From Alphaproteobacteria bacterium LSUCC0396 (GTDB lineage Bacteria > Pseudomonadota > Alphaproteobacteria > Puniceispirillales > Puniceispirillaceae): a DNA stretch of 64,000 bases. The position numbers and the translations under genes were made by a program. The stretch spans positions 186,001-250,000 of the forward strand of contig CP166131.1 in NCBI GenBank assembly GCA_041228345.1, given 5' to 3'. The notes under the pieces are model-generated. The model was not told where the DNA came from and did not search any database. It was given only the letters and a program-made list of their open reading frames with translations. Positions 1-7,318 of the stretch are shown here, one piece after another (the stretch's first letter is position 1; each line of letters opens with the position of its first letter).

Positions 1-1526
1 GCCGAGGTTGGCGTTGCCAATGCTGCATAAAGATCACTCAACGCATGAACAGCGGCGATCCGGCCAAGCAAAAACGGATCAGAGACAATTTCCGACAAGA
101 CATCAACCGATTGCACCAGCTTGCTGCCAGCCGGCGGCGCATCCATCATCGCAGCATCGCTCTCAATCCCCTGATCTGGCATCAATGCACGCTCGGCACC
201 CTGTGATATCGCTAAATTTACAGCATCTTCCAGCGCGGTCGCCAAAACTGCGTGACTAGCCTTGGCTGCACAGCCAAGACACCGCATGGCCGCATAGGCT
301 GGATCATTGGCACGCGAGCCCGATCCGGCATCATCCTTGGCGTCTTGCTGGATATTTTGACCGCCATCAAGTCCTGCAAATGGCGCCGGCGCAGGCAAGG
401 CGGGCATTGATAGATTCTGATATTTCGCCATAAACCGCCGGTCGATCCAGTATTTCAAGGCCAAAAACCAGTCCGCCTTAACGCCGAATTGCCCCCAAGA
501 TGCAATTGCGCCGCCATCAGCACAGCCAATGATGGCAAGGTAGCGTTTTTGCGCAGCCCATTTTTTCAACCTGCTCCCGTGCAGATATTTGCGCAAATTC
601 TTGGCCAGAACCGGCCCGGCCCGTACCGCAAAAACACCTGCCTTTGGCCGCGGATCAGCCTCAATCGTCGCAATGTCACCAGCTGCAAAAATATAGGGGT
701 GGCTTGTTGATTGCAGCGTTTGCCGAACCGCAAGGAAGCCATTTTTATCACGCGTAAGACTGGTCGAACTCAACCAGCGCGGCGGGCGCACTGCCGATAC
801 CAGAAACCCGGCGTCAAATTCCTCAAACTTATCACCAAAGTGCAAACGTCCAGCCTCGACGGTATCTACCTCACATCCCAGCCGAAGCCGAATATCAGCT
901 TTATGCAACGCCGCAAGCATAAGCTGGCCAGCACGAGGCGACATTTGTGATAGCAATTTAAGCGAGCGGCTATAAAGCGTCATTTGCGGCACAACCCCAT
1001 GGCTTTGCCAGCGTTTCCTGAGCGCCAAGGCCAATTCGCACCCAGCCGCGCCGCCGCCAATTACCGCAATCCGTTTTGGCAAGCCATCAGCGCGCAAACC
1101 ATCAAAAGCCTGCTGGAATTTGGCAATCGGTTTTACCGGTATCAGATGATCAACGGCTCCCTTAATTGCGTCTAAATCAGGCTGTCCACCAATATTAATT
1201 GATAACAAATCAAAATGCAGCGGTGGCCGATCGTCAAAGAACAGCGTGCGACCATCAGCATCAATGCCGCTGCAGGGCGCCACAATCAGCCTGGCCCCGG
1301 CAAACTGGGCCAGATGGGCTAGGTCAATGTGCAAATCATCATCGTCCCACACACCTTCAACATAGGCCGGAAGCATACCGGAATAGGGCGTGCGTGTCGT
1401 TGAAGTCACAATCGTTAGCCGCAAACCCGGAACCGGATTCATCGCAAAGCTTTTGATTGCGGCGATTTGTGCATGGCCGCCACCAAGAAAGACCAGATCG
1501 GCCAAAATGGGAGGTTCGCGTTCCAT
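1..1526 (-). CDS. selD: SelD selenide,water dikinase with N-terminal FAD oxidoreductase domain (3' end outside window)
   Basis: My translation of the minus strand from ATG at 1526 stays open to the left edge (508 codons). Residues about 1-375 look like an NADH-dehydrogenase/pyridine nucleotide-disulfide oxidoreductase: an N-terminal FLGGGHAQ dinucleotide-binding start, a second AVIGGGAAGCE motif and a late FAAGDIATIEA motif. From about residue 410 it becomes SelD: the active-site segment reads CLGCAAK, so Cys419 and Lys422 match the catalytic Cys17 and Lys20 of E. coli SelD, and later motifs include SVDVLSEIVSDPF and GRIAAVHALSDLYA. SelD makes selenophosphate from selenide and ATP for selenocysteine or selenouridine; the flavin domain is presumed to serve selenium redox chemistry. 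It lies 45 bases after the flavin reductase on the same strand. The family call is firm; the C-terminal half of the kinase is not visible. Confidence 0.88.
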   Translation of the reverse strand, partial: MEREPPILADLVFLGGGHAQIAAIKSFAMNPVPGLRLTIVTSTTRTPYSGMLPAYVEGVWDDDDLHIDLAHLAQFAGARLIVAPCSGIDADGRTLFFDDRPPLHFDLLSINIGGQPDLDAIKGAVDHLIPVKPIAKFQQAFDGLRADGLPKRIAVIGGGAAGCELALALRKRWQSHGVVPQMTLYSRSLKLLSQMSPRAGQLMLAALHKADIRLRLGCEVDTVEAGRLHFGDKFEEFDAGFLVSAVRPPRWLSSTSLTRDKNGFLAVRQTLQSTSHPYIFAAGDIATIEADPRPKAGVFAVRAGPVLAKNLRKYLHGSRLKKWAAQKRYLAIIGCADGGAIASWGQFGVKADWFLALKYWIDRRFMAKYQNLSMPALPAPAPFAGLDGGQNIQQDAKDDAGSGSRANDPAYAAMRCLGCAAKASHAVLATALEDAVNLAISQGAERALMPDQGIESDAAMMDAPPAGSKLVQSVDVLSEIVSDPFLLGRIAAVHALSDLYAALATPTS

Positions 1527-1571
1527 CTTTAACGTGCTTTGGGCTCAACCGGCCTTTTCTGTTGCGTCGGG

Positions 1572-2078
1572 TTAACCACCGTCATACTGGCCAAGCTTGC
1601 CCTTATAAAAGGCCGCTGGCTTGCCATCAGACCGTTTGATTGACATGACTTCACCCACAAAAATAGTGTGATCACCACCATCATACTCCGCCCAAGGCCG
1701 GCATTCCAGACTTGCCAGAGATTGCGCCAAAAGCGGTTGTCCATAGGGGCCAAAATCCCAATCACAATTGGCAAATCGGTTGTTTTCAGCACCTGAAAAA
1801 ACCTTGCATAGATCCAACTGATCTGCCGACAGGATATTTACCGCAAAACCGCCAGCGCGCTTGAACAACGCCAATCTCTCATTCCGGTTATCAAGTGACC
1901 ACAGGATCAGCGGCGGCGTCAATGAAACCGAATTGAACGAATTTACCGTCAGACCATATGGAACATTGTCAGGCCCGGTCACGGTGACAATTGTAACCCC
2001 GGTTAAATATTGACCCATTGCCCCCCGCAATGCCGCGCTTGCCACAGATTGATCGCTGGAAATAGCAGGTTTTGTCAT
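1572..2078 (-). CDS. flavin reductase family protein (HpaC/RutF-like)
   Basis: 168 residues, the usual size for the FMN-binding split-barrel flavin reductases that use NAD(P)H to reduce FMN/FAD for a partner monooxygenase. Typical motifs are GVTIVTV near residue 27, the NSFNSVSLTPPLILWSL strand-turn that contacts flavin, FAVNILS, and a C-terminal GDHTIFVGEV. Cytoplasmic, with no signal peptide. The specific partner cannot be named: no monooxygenase lies in the window. It sits between a DMT exporter and the SelD fusion on one strand, so it could be co-transcribed with SelD, but a role in selenium reduction would be speculation. Confidence 0.85.
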   Translation of the reverse strand: MTKPAISSDQSVASAALRGAMGQYLTGVTIVTVTGPDNVPYGLTVNSFNSVSLTPPLILWSLDNRNERLALFKRAGGFAVNILSADQLDLCKVFSGAENNRFANCDWDFGPYGQPLLAQSLASLECRPWAEYDGGDHTIFVGEVMSIKRSDGKPAAFYKGKLGQYDGG

Positions 2079-2203
2079 TAAGGCCTCACCATCGGAAAAA
2101 ATAAACGGCAGTATCGCAACCCTTGGATTACCGAAAATCCGATCAAAACCGCAGAGTTTACCAAATACCGCTGATAGCTTCTAGCACGCCGAACCCAAGG
2201 TCG

Positions 2204-3121
2204 TCATCTAGGCTTGCGAAAGTTTCTGAAAATCGTCTTGATCTGGCGTTCCGATACCACTTCTGCAAGGACAACAGCCAGAAAAATCAGGATACAACCA
2301 AAAACCGCCAGCAGAACAAGCGTCTCGCCAAGTAACCACCAGCCAAAAAAAGCAGCAAATACAGACTCAAGTGACAGTATAAGGGCTGCCGCGGGGGCGG
2401 TGGTGTGACGCTGCGCCACAAGTTGGATGGTAAAGCCAAGCCCCACCGCGACAATGCCAGCAAAGGCGAGCTGGGGTAGCATCGGCAAAAAATCACCCGG
2501 TGCTGGCGCCTCAAGCGGCAACATCACCAATCCGGCGATGAGCGCAGTCACAATCGATTGCATTACTGACAGCTGAAACGGGGCATTTATTTTTGTCATT
2601 ACTGACTGGATCAACAAGATATGTCCGGCCCAAAAGAACGCACCACCGACGATCAGCAAATCACCAAATTGCGCTGATAGACTAGACGTGCCAGATAGAA
2701 GGAAACTACCAACCAACGAGATAACGACAGCAGGCCAGATATTCATCGCCACATAACGGCGCAAAAAAACTGCTGCAATCAATGGCACTAGCGGCACATA
2801 AAGCGCTGTTAGAAACGCCGCATTGGCAACATTCGTGTAAATAAGTGCGGTTTGCTGAAGCCCGATTCCGCCAAACATAAAAAGACCCAGCCCAAAGGCG
2901 CCCCAACACAGCCTGCGATCCTTAACCATAGCCGACATGAGGCTGACCTTGCGCGCCTCCCAAATAGCCAACGGCACTAGCACCAGCGTGCCAATGACAT
3001 AGCGGCCAAAGGTAAAGCCCATCGGCCCGATGGTTTCCATTCCAGTCTTTTGCGCAATAAACGTCGCGCCCCAAAACAGGGCCGCGCAGCACATAAGGAC
3101 ATTTGCCATCGTGCGCGACAT
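2204..3121 (-). CDS. EamA/DMT superfamily transporter
   Basis: 305 residues with about ten hydrophobic segments arranged as two EamA repeats. The first starts at MANVLMCCAALFWGATFIAQK and contains TFGRYVIGTLVL; the second starts near residue 150 (LLIVGGAFFWAGHILLI) and carries SLESVFAAFFGWWLLGE, a signature of the family's ninth helix. These inner-membrane proteins export small metabolites such as amino acids or nucleosides; the substrate cannot be read from sequence. The ATG at 3121 gives the family's normal N-terminus. The gene precedes the flavin reductase by about 125 bases on the same strand. A second, diverged DMT protein lies at 57.9-58.9 kb. Confidence 0.88.
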   Translation of the reverse strand: MSRTMANVLMCCAALFWGATFIAQKTGMETIGPMGFTFGRYVIGTLVLVPLAIWEARKVSLMSAMVKDRRLCWGAFGLGLFMFGGIGLQQTALIYTNVANAAFLTALYVPLVPLIAAVFLRRYVAMNIWPAVVISLVGSFLLSGTSSLSAQFGDLLIVGGAFFWAGHILLIQSVMTKINAPFQLSVMQSIVTALIAGLVMLPLEAPAPGDFLPMLPQLAFAGIVAVGLGFTIQLVAQRHTTAPAAALILSLESVFAAFFGWWLLGETLVLLAVFGCILIFLAVVLAEVVSERQIKTIFRNFRKPR

Positions 3122-3190
3122 TCCATCTCCAATCCAATTTCATTCAGCAAATAGGCCAAGACGCCGCGATCATATCATCACGCAATGGTG

Positions 3191-3224
3191 CCTGCACCAA
3201 TGCGCCTGCACCCATGCGCCTGCA
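3191..3224. repeat. 14-bp tandem repeat, about 2.4 copies
   Basis: CCTGCACCAATGCG at 3191-3204 is followed directly by CCTGCACCCATGCG at 3205-3218 (one mismatch) and a partial CCTGCA. It lies between the DMT gene start and tRNA-Cys. No coding role is apparent. Confidence 0.8.
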
Positions 3225-3293
3225 AAAGCACCCTTGCGTCTGCTGGGCAATCGCCCCGAACGGCAACTGCAATCCTAAACATAACAGAAAAAA

Positions 3294-3367
3294 TGGAGGC
3301 CCGGACCGGAATTGAACCGATGTACACGGTTTTGCAAACCGCTGCATAACCACTCTGCCACCGGGCC
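3294..3367 (-). tRNA. tRNA-Cys (anticodon GCA)
   Basis: The minus strand folds as a cloverleaf: acceptor GGCCCGG (3367-3361) pairs with CCGGGCC, followed by discriminator U and an encoded CCA (3296-3294). The anticodon GCA is at 3335-3333 in loop TTTGCAAA, and the T-arm contains GGTTCAATTCC. U73 and GCA are the identity elements of tRNA-Cys. It is 74 bases including CCA. Confidence 0.97.
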
Positions 3368-3386
3368 GCAAGAAGGCTATGCGCCG

Positions 3387-3415
3387 GTGATATACGATGA
3401 TTTTGATCAGGTCAA
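3387..3415 (-). promoter_or_regulatory. candidate sigma-70 promoter of tRNA-Cys
   Basis: On the minus strand TTGACC (3415-3410) and TATCAC (3392-3387) are separated by exactly 17 bases, and the predicted start lies about 12 bases before the mature tRNA 5' end. Consensus match and position support it; there is no experimental proof. Confidence 0.55.
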
Positions 3416-3501
3416 CGATCTAAACTATCTGCATAGTCGAATCCGGTCGCAAAATTAGAAAGTTCTGATTCAAAAGTTAATGCTGATAATTTTACTGTGC
3501 T

Positions 3502-4527
3502 TTGAAAAACACAATCGACGCGAGATGCAGCCCCGTGACAAGACACCGACGCAACCAGTTTGATCGCCCTGTAGCAGCAGGATTTTCCCTTGTCGAATTG
3601 ATGATCGCCATGACATTACTGGCATTGGTAAGCGTTGTTGGCCTTCAGATCATGCAGCTAAGTGAGACCAGCTTTACGCAAGGCAGAACCCAACTCAACA
3701 TTCAGCAAAAAAATCAGGCGATCAGCGCCTTTATCAAAGATGACTTCAAAAATGAAACGCTTGGCGATCTGGCCTTTGACACAGGCACCGGCTTTCATTT
3801 TTATGATTTTTACAAAGCCACAAAATCTCCCTATGGGTACAGCGATGCGTTTACCGAAACAGCAAAGCTGCCAGACAGCAAATGCGGCCTCAAACCATAT
3901 GTTGCAACGATCACGTCAGCCGAGGAACAAGATTTCATTCAGCAGAAAATGCATTACAGCAGCGTTCATAAGGGCTGGGAAAGTGGGTGGATTGGCGGCT
4001 CTGCCTCGCCGACAAATGGATGGGCATGGGATAGCGGGCCAGAGGCCGGGCAAAAGTTCTGGCAGGGCGGCCCGTTTGATTACGGAATACGAAAATCTGA
4101 TGATGCCGAATTGCGCGTCACAAGTGTGGCACCTGAACAGGTTGATCCGCTTTATTCGACAGTGCCTGACCGCGTTGCGTTTCGCCGTAAAAAAAACGTC
4201 TGGTCAAATCCGCTCGATGAATTTCACTATAATAATTTTTCTTACGGGCTGTTGGGCAGTGACACTTGTAACGATCCAAAAAACCTCGGCTATTGCCAGC
4301 CACTGCAATCCAGATTTCAAACGCGCCTTGGGACGGTGGGCGGACCCGGGCAGGGGCTGTGGTTTGCGATGAGTGACAATCTCTATCCATGCCGCGGCAA
4401 ATGGCTTTTCAGCATTTGCGGCCATTACTTCGAGTGGGGCGGGATGAGCAATGATCCCGACATTACAATCGCCAATCGCGTCGCAGTTGATGTTGCAACA
4501 CACCGCGAATATTGTCAGCTTGAATAG
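3502..4527 (+). CDS. orphan prepilin-like protein with C-type-lectin-like body
   Basis: Up to 341 residues. A short basic leader ends in GFSLVELMIAMTLLALVSV: a class III (type IV pilin/pseudopilin) signal with cleavage G|F, Glu at mature position 5 and a 20-residue hydrophobic helix. After a helical spacer, the mature part contains ATITSAEEQDFI, WIGGSASPTNGWAWDSGPE and AGQKFWQGG, followed by VWSNPLDEFHYNNFSYG; this spacing resembles C-type lectin-like domains found in bacterial adhesins. Several Cys pairs in the last 100 residues fit a disulfide-stabilised exported fold. The start is uncertain: TTG 3502 and GTG 3535 are both possible and neither has a good ribosome site; GTG gives a leader of normal length. 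No pilus assembly genes are adjacent. The pilin signal is certain, the lectin call is by eye. Confidence 0.7.
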   Translation: MKNTIDARCSPVTRHRRNQFDRPVAAGFSLVELMIAMTLLALVSVVGLQIMQLSETSFTQGRTQLNIQQKNQAISAFIKDDFKNETLGDLAFDTGTGFHFYDFYKATKSPYGYSDAFTETAKLPDSKCGLKPYVATITSAEEQDFIQQKMHYSSVHKGWESGWIGGSASPTNGWAWDSGPEAGQKFWQGGPFDYGIRKSDDAELRVTSVAPEQVDPLYSTVPDRVAFRRKKNVWSNPLDEFHYNNFSYGLLGSDTCNDPKNLGYCQPLQSRFQTRLGTVGGPGQGLWFAMSDNLYPCRGKWLFSICGHYFEWGGMSNDPDITIANRVAVDVATHREYCQLE

Positions 4528-4615
4528 CTATCATTCTAGCCGTATAACGGGGAGAGGACCTGCACGGCATTTCGGCAAATGCAGGAAAAAAAGATGACCC
4601 ACCACAAAATCAACA

Positions 4616-5296
4616 ATGAGTGACCACAAGATGAACCAGACCGCGTTTGAAACCGCCCGCAAAATGATGGTCGATTGTCAGATCCGCCCGTCAAAAGTTA
4701 CCGACCAAAAGGTACTAGATGCGTTTTTGACAGTCCCCCGCGAGGCGTTTGTCGGCAAACATCAAAGAGCCGTTGCCTACATCGACGAAGACTTACCGCT
4801 ACCGGGCGGGCGTATTTTGATGGAACCAATGGTTTTGGCCAGATTGATACAGGCGCTTGAGATCAGAGCTGGCGACAGTGTTCTGGTGGTTGGCGCCGGC
4901 AGTGGCTACGGCAGCGCCATCATCGCGCATCTTGCCGGATCGGTCATAGCCGTTGAGACCCGCGCACAGCTTGTTGAAAAGGCGCAAGAAATCCTTGTAA
5001 GCCACGGCGTTGACAATGCGGCTGTAATTAAGTCACGGCTTGTTGATGGCTATGCAGAAGAGGGGCCTTATGATCAAATTCTGGTTGAAGGCAGCGTTGA
5101 AATGATGCCCGAATCCCTGCTTCAACAGCTTGGCCCAAAAGGCAAGCTGGCGGCGGTATACCGTCCAGCCGACGCCCCAATTGGTGTGGCTAGTCTGTGG
5201 ATGCGATCAGGCGGTAACTTTGTTCGCAAGCCACTTTTTGATGCTTGTGTGCCGAACCTCGATGAATTTAACAAAAAACCCGAATTTACCTTTTAA
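4616..5296 (+). CDS. protein-L-isoaspartate O-methyltransferase-like protein (alphaproteobacterial paralogue)
   Basis: 226 residues. The N-terminal motif ARKMMVDCQIRPSKVTD and the SAM-binding loop VLVVGAGSGYGSA (GxGxGYG at residues 93-99) place it in the PCMT family, which methylates L-isoaspartyl residues so that damaged proteins can be repaired. This type commonly stands just before tolC in alphaproteobacteria, as here (stop at 5296, tolC ATG at 5318). It differs from the canonical Pcm also present at 23750-24382: it lacks the usual N-terminal helix, so a different substrate is possible. Confidence 0.8.
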   Translation: MSDHKMNQTAFETARKMMVDCQIRPSKVTDQKVLDAFLTVPREAFVGKHQRAVAYIDEDLPLPGGRILMEPMVLARLIQALEIRAGDSVLVVGAGSGYGSAIIAHLAGSVIAVETRAQLVEKAQEILVSHGVDNAAVIKSRLVDGYAEEGPYDQILVEGSVEMMPESLLQQLGPKGKLAAVYRPADAPIGVASLWMRSGGNFVRKPLFDACVPNLDEFNKKPEFTF

Positions 5297-5317
5297 AAAA
5301 GATTGGTAAAACAAATC

Positions 5318-6697
5318 ATGTCTATGCTGAAAATTCGCCAAAACATTACCGCCGCGCTTTTGTTTGGATGCATGGGAATGTCTGCATCGCCAGCAATCGC
5401 GATATCGCTTGAAGATACGCTTCGTGCCGGTTTGGAAAACTCAACCGCACTGGCAGCGGCGCGCCAAAGCTGGGTGGCCATGCGAGAAGCCATCGGGACC
5501 AACACAGCGACCAGTGATCTTACGGCCAGATTGACCGGCACCGGTACGGCTGGCGCAACCGATAGCAATGATGGTGCGGGGTATAAACAATCAAACTCGA
5601 TAACAACTGGCGTTACCCTGTCTAAAAACCTCTATGATGGCGGCCAAACCAAAGAAAAAACGCTGCTTGCCCAGATTAATCTTGAGATGGCAACAGCAAA
5701 TTATGCCAAAACCGAACAGGCTGTTATTCTTGGCACAATCGAGACTTATCTGAATGTCGTAAAAGCCCGCCGCGAGGTTGCGCTTCACGCGCAAAACCTA
5801 ACCCGGTTAAAGGCGCATGTTGACGCATCGCGCATTCGCGTTGAAGCCGGCGCCGCAACACCAACGCGTCTGGCCGAGGCGCGGGCGCGGTATGCGCGGG
5901 CGCAATCTGATGAAATACTGGCGAAAACGCGATTGACCAATGCCGAAGATAGCTATCGCTCGTTAACTGGCAGAAACGCCGGTGACCTTGGCAAACCATC
6001 CATCAGCGGTGACCTGCCGACTGACCTGCTGGACGCTGAAACAAGGGCGCAGGCTGACCATCCGGACATTTTGTCAGCACGTGCTGCCGAGCGTGCCGCC
6101 AATCAGGCGTTTAACACGTTGCAGGCAGGGGTTCGGCCAACATTGGCCTTGAGCCTGTCCGCCAACACCAAAGCCGCAACAGGCACTTCGCAAGACAAGG
6201 ACGAACTCGCGGCTCAGCTGGTGTTTTCATCACCATTATTGTCGACTAATGCAACACGTTCAACAGCCCGCAAAGTCGCTGCCAGCTACAGGCAGGCAAA
6301 GCTAGACCGAGCCGAGGCGACGCGAAAGGTCGGAGTTGGCGCGCGTGAAGCGTTTCGGAACTGGGAGGCAACTGCAATCCGGCTTGCGGCGGTTTCAACC
6401 GAGATTGAGGCCTTCCGCTTGGTCGCCAAAGGAATTGCCAGCGAGGCGCAGTTTGGACAAAAGACCACGCTTGATCTGCTTGATGCGGAAAAGGATGTGA
6501 ATGACGCTGAATTGAGCCTTGTGACGGCCGAGCATAATCAATTGCTGGCTGCATTCCGTTTAAAGGCTGCGATCGGCGGCCTTACAGCTGAAAAGCTGGG
6601 CCTTGGCGACGTTCTTGGGGCATTATCCGATATGCCTGCGCCGCAAAACCCGTTTTACACGACATTCCCTTTCCAGCGCCGAACCACCACCGACTAG
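5318..6697 (+). CDS. tolC: TolC family outer membrane efflux protein
   Basis: 459 residues from ATG 5318; an in-frame TTG at 5303 is less likely. A Sec signal peptide ends at SASPAIA. The body is two repeats of long alpha-helical segments with the family motifs SLEDTLRAGLENS near the start and ITTGVTLSKNLYDGGQT in the first beta strand. The second half carries AREAFRNWEAT and AEAQFGQKTTLDLLDAEKDVNDAE-type helices, the usual OEP signature. It should form the trimeric outer-membrane exit duct shared by RND and ABC exporters; the RND pump at 50.7-55.2 kb has no TolC of its own and could use this one. It is followed immediately by the PopZ-like gene (stop 6697, ATG 6698). Confidence 0.92.
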   Translation: MSMLKIRQNITAALLFGCMGMSASPAIAISLEDTLRAGLENSTALAAARQSWVAMREAIGTNTATSDLTARLTGTGTAGATDSNDGAGYKQSNSITTGVTLSKNLYDGGQTKEKTLLAQINLEMATANYAKTEQAVILGTIETYLNVVKARREVALHAQNLTRLKAHVDASRIRVEAGAATPTRLAEARARYARAQSDEILAKTRLTNAEDSYRSLTGRNAGDLGKPSISGDLPTDLLDAETRAQADHPDILSARAAERAANQAFNTLQAGVRPTLALSLSANTKAATGTSQDKDELAAQLVFSSPLLSTNATRSTARKVAASYRQAKLDRAEATRKVGVGAREAFRNWEATAIRLAAVSTEIEAFRLVAKGIASEAQFGQKTTLDLLDAEKDVNDAELSLVTAEHNQLLAAFRLKAAIGGLTAEKLGLGDVLGALSDMPAPQNPFYTTFPFQRRTTTD

Positions 6698-7204
6698 ATG
6701 GCGGTTTTTAAGGGGTTATCCGGTATTTTTGCGACTGGGCCGACCTCTTGGGTGCTGCACCGCCGTGAACCGCGAGGGGTTGGTGTTTTACAGCTAGGTG
6801 ATGTTGTTTGGCGCGCCCCTGACACTAGCGAGGGAAATAGGACTGCCAGTAAGACTGCCAGTAAAAACACGAGTGAAACCATAAGTAAAATTGGGGCTAA
6901 TGGTTGTTTGCCGGACATTATCATCCTCGAGGATGTCGTGCTTAACCCCCGCGAAACGCATGAACCGGTTGAATGGCAAACCCTAAATGACCAAGAAAAC
7001 CGTCTGGGAACCGGCAGCAAACAGCCAGCCACATCGCAAGATTATTCCAGCCCAGTGCGGCATGACGCGCTGAAATCACGCCTTCGCCGTAAGCTTCATG
7101 CACAAATTGACCGTTGGCTTGACGAGAATATAGCTAATTTGGTTGATGATGCGTTGCAAGCCACCTCACAAAGTCGTACAAAACCTGTCGATAAATCAAA
7201 ATAA
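6698..7204 (+). CDS. divergent PopZ/DUF2497-like polar organiser candidate
   Basis: 168 residues with low overall complexity. Two features match PopZ-type proteins: a short acidic-hydrophobic motif DIIILEDVV (residues 73-81) preceding a Pro/acidic linker, and a C-terminal amphipathic region LRRKLHAQIDRWLDENIANL (129-148) resembling the LRPML-xx-WLDxNLxxLV oligomerisation helices of PopZ. Its place between tolC and valS is where popZ stands in many alphaproteobacteria. What is missing is the N-terminal EEILASIRRII client-binding helix; instead the protein begins with a stretch rich in Gly, Arg and Trp. Residues 49-56 are a perfect duplication (TASK TASK) from a 12-bp tandem repeat. The start directly abuts the tolC stop, so it is probably co-translated. 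Identification rests on context plus a short C-terminal match. Confidence 0.5.
   Translation: MAVFKGLSGIFATGPTSWVLHRREPRGVGVLQLGDVVWRAPDTSEGNRTASKTASKNTSETISKIGANGCLPDIIILEDVVLNPRETHEPVEWQTLNDQENRLGTGSKQPATSQDYSSPVRHDALKSRLRRKLHAQIDRWLDENIANLVDDALQATSQSRTKPVDKSK
6841..6864 (+). repeat. perfect 12-bp tandem duplication inside the PopZ-like gene
   Basis: GACTGCCAGTAA occurs twice in direct succession (6841-6852 and 6853-6864), adding four residues (TASK) in frame. It resembles the short tandem duplications seen elsewhere in this window. Confidence 0.9.
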
Positions 7205-7318
7205 ACTCTTCATTTAGGGGTGATCACTTTAGATGATTAAATAGGCGTTTTAACATGACGACTGACAGGCACTCCGCATTTTTGTCGTCCAACCAATGAT
7301 AATGACCCATCTGGAACC

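Noticed and set aside
4570-4600. Hairpin GCATTT-CGGC-AAATGC before the isoaspartyl-methyltransferase-like gene
   Set aside because: A real short stem, but followed by an A-run on the plus strand and not at the end of a minus-strand gene; not called as a terminator.
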